This document shows, piece after piece, positions 30,759-32,031 of a stretch of 32,031 nucleotides of DNA (its first letter is position 1; each line of letters begins with the position of its first letter). The notes beneath the pieces are model-generated. The model saw only the letters and a program-made list of their open reading frames with translations. It was not told the origin of the DNA and searched no databases. The translations under genes and the position numbers were made by a program. Source of the DNA: Firm-04 sp045617625 (GTDB taxonomy: Bacteria; Bacillota; Clostridia; Oscillospirales; Ruminococcaceae); the NCBI GenBank assembly GCA_045617625.1, contig JAZLJA010000032.1, positions 1 through 32,031 on the forward strand. The letters run 5' to 3'.

Positions 30759-31685
30759 ATGGAATACCAAGCAATCAAGCATTTTCCGATGGATGCCTCG
30801 CGCATCATCCTCGGCTGCATGAGAATGCCGAGCCTCACCACCGACAAAGCCGCTGAGATCATCCGCACTGCATTTGACCTCGGCATCAACTTTTTTGACC
30901 ACGCCACCTGCTACGGCGCAGGCGAAGCCGAAACCCGCTTCGGTGACGCGTTCGCACAGACAGGCATTCACCGCGAGGAAATCTTCATCCAGTCCAAATG
31001 CGGCATATATCCCGAACGACATGTGTTTGACTGGTCAAAAGATGCCATTCTCTCGGCTGTGGACGGGATCCTCTCTCGTCTCAAAACCGATTACCTCGAT
31101 GCACTGCTCCTGCATCGCCCCGATCTGCTCTTTGAACCCGATGAGGTCGCTGAAGCTTTCGACATTCTGCATCAAAGCGGAAAAGTCAGACAGTTCGGTG
31201 TCAGCAACCTGATGCCCATGCAGATCGAACTGCTGCAAAAATCGGTCAGACAGCCCCTGCTGTTCAATCAGGTGCAGCTTTCGCTCGAACAGTCGCAGCT
31301 CATCGATCAGGCACTCTATATGAACAACAAGACCACCGAACTTTCCCTTTCCCGCGACGGCGGTCTGCTCGACTACTGCCGCCTGCATGACATCACGATC
31401 CAGGCATGGTCGCCCTTGCAGCACGGATTTTTCCAAGGTGTGTTTATCGACAATGCGGATTTCCCCGAACTCAACAGTGCCCTTGCCGAAATCGCAGACG
31501 CACATCATGTCACCAAAACGGCTGCCGCCATCGCTTGGATTTTGCGCCACCCTGCCAGAATGCAGGTGCTTGCAGGCACGATGAATCCCACACATCTCAA
31601 GGAGATCTGCGACGCCTGCACATTCACCCTCACCCGTGAGGAATGGTATCGCCTGTATCTTGCATCCGGTAAATTTTTACCGTAA
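30759..31685 (+). CDS. Aldo-keto reductase
   Basis: 308 aa, cytoplasmic NAD(P)H-dependent reductase with a TIM barrel. Catalytic tetrad positions are visible: Asp and Tyr in INFFDHATCYGAGEAE (about 44-59), Lys in FIQSKCG, and His in DALLLHRPD. C-terminal cofactor contacts are at IQAWSPLQHG and the VLAGTMNPTHLKE region. It resembles the YdhF group of small oxidoreductases. The ATG at 30759 has AAAGGAG nine bases before it; an in-frame start at 30699 would overlap the promoter. It is a single gene; its physiological substrate cannot be told. Confidence 0.93.
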   Translation: MEYQAIKHFPMDASRIILGCMRMPSLTTDKAAEIIRTAFDLGINFFDHATCYGAGEAETRFGDAFAQTGIHREEIFIQSKCGIYPERHVFDWSKDAILSAVDGILSRLKTDYLDALLLHRPDLLFEPDEVAEAFDILHQSGKVRQFGVSNLMPMQIELLQKSVRQPLLFNQVQLSLEQSQLIDQALYMNNKTTELSLSRDGGLLDYCRLHDITIQAWSPLQHGFFQGVFIDNADFPELNSALAEIADAHHVTKTAAAIAWILRHPARMQVLAGTMNPTHLKEICDACTFTLTREEWYRLYLASGKFLP

Positions 31686-31740
31686 ACATCGCATTTGCGT
31701 CTGTTTCATTCTGTCCCGATTCCCGTGGTTTATCCTGCCG

Positions 31741-31772
31741 AAAATTTTTTTGAAAATAATTTCAAAAAATGC
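31741..31772 (+). promoter_or_regulatory. A/T-rich UP element-like stretch before tRNA-Leu
   Basis: Immediately before the -35 of the tRNA-Leu promoter lie about 30 bases of A- and T-tracts, including a TTTTTTGAAA/TTTCAAAAAA inverted repeat. This is the composition and place of an UP element that binds the RNA polymerase alpha subunit. A weak terminator for the aldo-keto reductase is the alternative. Confidence 0.45.
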
Positions 31773-31801
31773 TTGACAAATCGAATTGAATGTGATATAC
31801 T
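31773..31801 (+). promoter_or_regulatory. Promoter of tRNA-Leu
   Basis: A perfect TTGACA (31773-31778), 17 nt, TATACT (31796-31801) with TGA before it. The mature tRNA starts about 35 nt past the expected start site. Confidence 0.9.
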
Positions 31802-31842
31802 AATATAGTCGTCAGGCAAGATACCAAAACGACAGGATATAT

Positions 31843-31929
31843 GCGGATATGGCGGAATTGGCAGACGCGCATGGTTCAGGTCCATGTGAAAGCAATTTCA
31901 TGCAGGTTCAAGTCCTGTTATCCGCACCA
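31843..31929 (+). tRNA. tRNA-Leu (anticodon CAG)
   Basis: 87 nt including an encoded CCA. The acceptor stem GCGGATA pairs with TATCCGC, with discriminator A at 31926. The anticodon arm CATGG-TTCAGGT-CCATG gives anticodon CAG. The long variable arm (TGAAAGCAATTTCA) is of the class II type expected for leucine. The T arm has GGTTCAAGTCC. It has its own promoter and terminator. Confidence 0.95.
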
Positions 31930-31932
31930 CGT

Positions 31933-31969
31933 CGGAACAAGCGAAAAATCGTTTGTTCCGATTTTTTTT
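31933..31969 (+). terminator. Terminator of tRNA-Leu
   Basis: CGGAACAAGCG (31933-31943) and CGTTTGTTCCG (31950-31960) form an 11-bp stem with one G-T pair, followed by eight T at 31962-31969. Confidence 0.92.
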
Positions 31970-32031
31970 GCAAAAAACCACAATTCGCATCGGCTGATTA
32001 TCCGATTTAATTTGCAATTTACAAAAAAATA

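Overview
The window looks like a chromosomal segment from a Gram-positive, low-GC-phylum anaerobe of the Clostridia, most likely a Ruminococcus-like member of the Oscillospiraceae. The evidence is a dockerin-bearing CotH protein, a cohesin-like lipoprotein, a SigI/RsgI pair of the kind cellulolytic clostridia use for cellulosome genes, BspA-type leucine-rich repeats, and the order SRP RNA-dnaX-ebfC-recR seen in many Firmicutes. The species cannot be named from this sequence. Base composition is balanced to slightly GC-rich in coding regions. Most promoters show TTGNNN, exactly 17 nt, then TGnTATAMT.

Layout. 1-980: the 5' end of a secreted-protein gene (minus), tRNA-Pro(CGG) (minus) and the SRP RNA (plus). 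977-6167: dnaX, ebfC, recR and a HAD phosphatase, a terminator, then an amidohydrolase overlapping dusB. 6307-11899: a four-gene operon of FHA protein, SEDS (FtsW/RodA-type) polymerase, class B penicillin-binding protein, and a large CotH kinase-like protein ending in a dockerin. 11983-14866, convergent to it: MoxR ATPase, DUF58 protein, and a lipoprotein with one cohesin-like domain. 15034-19531: a polytopic GT-C-type glycosyltransferase, an FAD oxidoreductase and a GtrA-type membrane protein.

19617-22749 (minus): sigI, rsgI and a secreted acidic proline-rich protein. 22767-25014 (minus): a cytoplasmic TIR-domain protein with three blocks of BspA-type LRRs. 25122-26364 (minus): Nudix hydrolase and a CmpB-like membrane protein. 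26385-29135 (plus): a second CotH protein, this one a lipoprotein, and a divergent COG0523 GTPase. 29094-30572 (minus): an HtrA protease. 30680-31969 (plus): an aldo-keto reductase and tRNA-Leu(CAG).

The main theme is the cell surface: wall synthesis (SEDS/PBP), lipid-linked glycan handling (GT-C/FAD/GtrA), cohesin-dockerin attachment, extracellular CotH kinases, quality control (HtrA), and a transmembrane-signalled sigma factor. The strongest new signal is a shared element, ACCCC-N17-TCCGTAT, upstream of both sigI and the neighbouring secreted proline-rich gene. It resembles SigI promoters and suggests an autoregulated surface-sensing circuit. Its RsgI has a proline-rich ectodomain and lacks the Asn-Pro autocleavage site of known RsgI proteins. 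No CRISPR array, intact insertion sequence, prophage gene or replication origin was seen.
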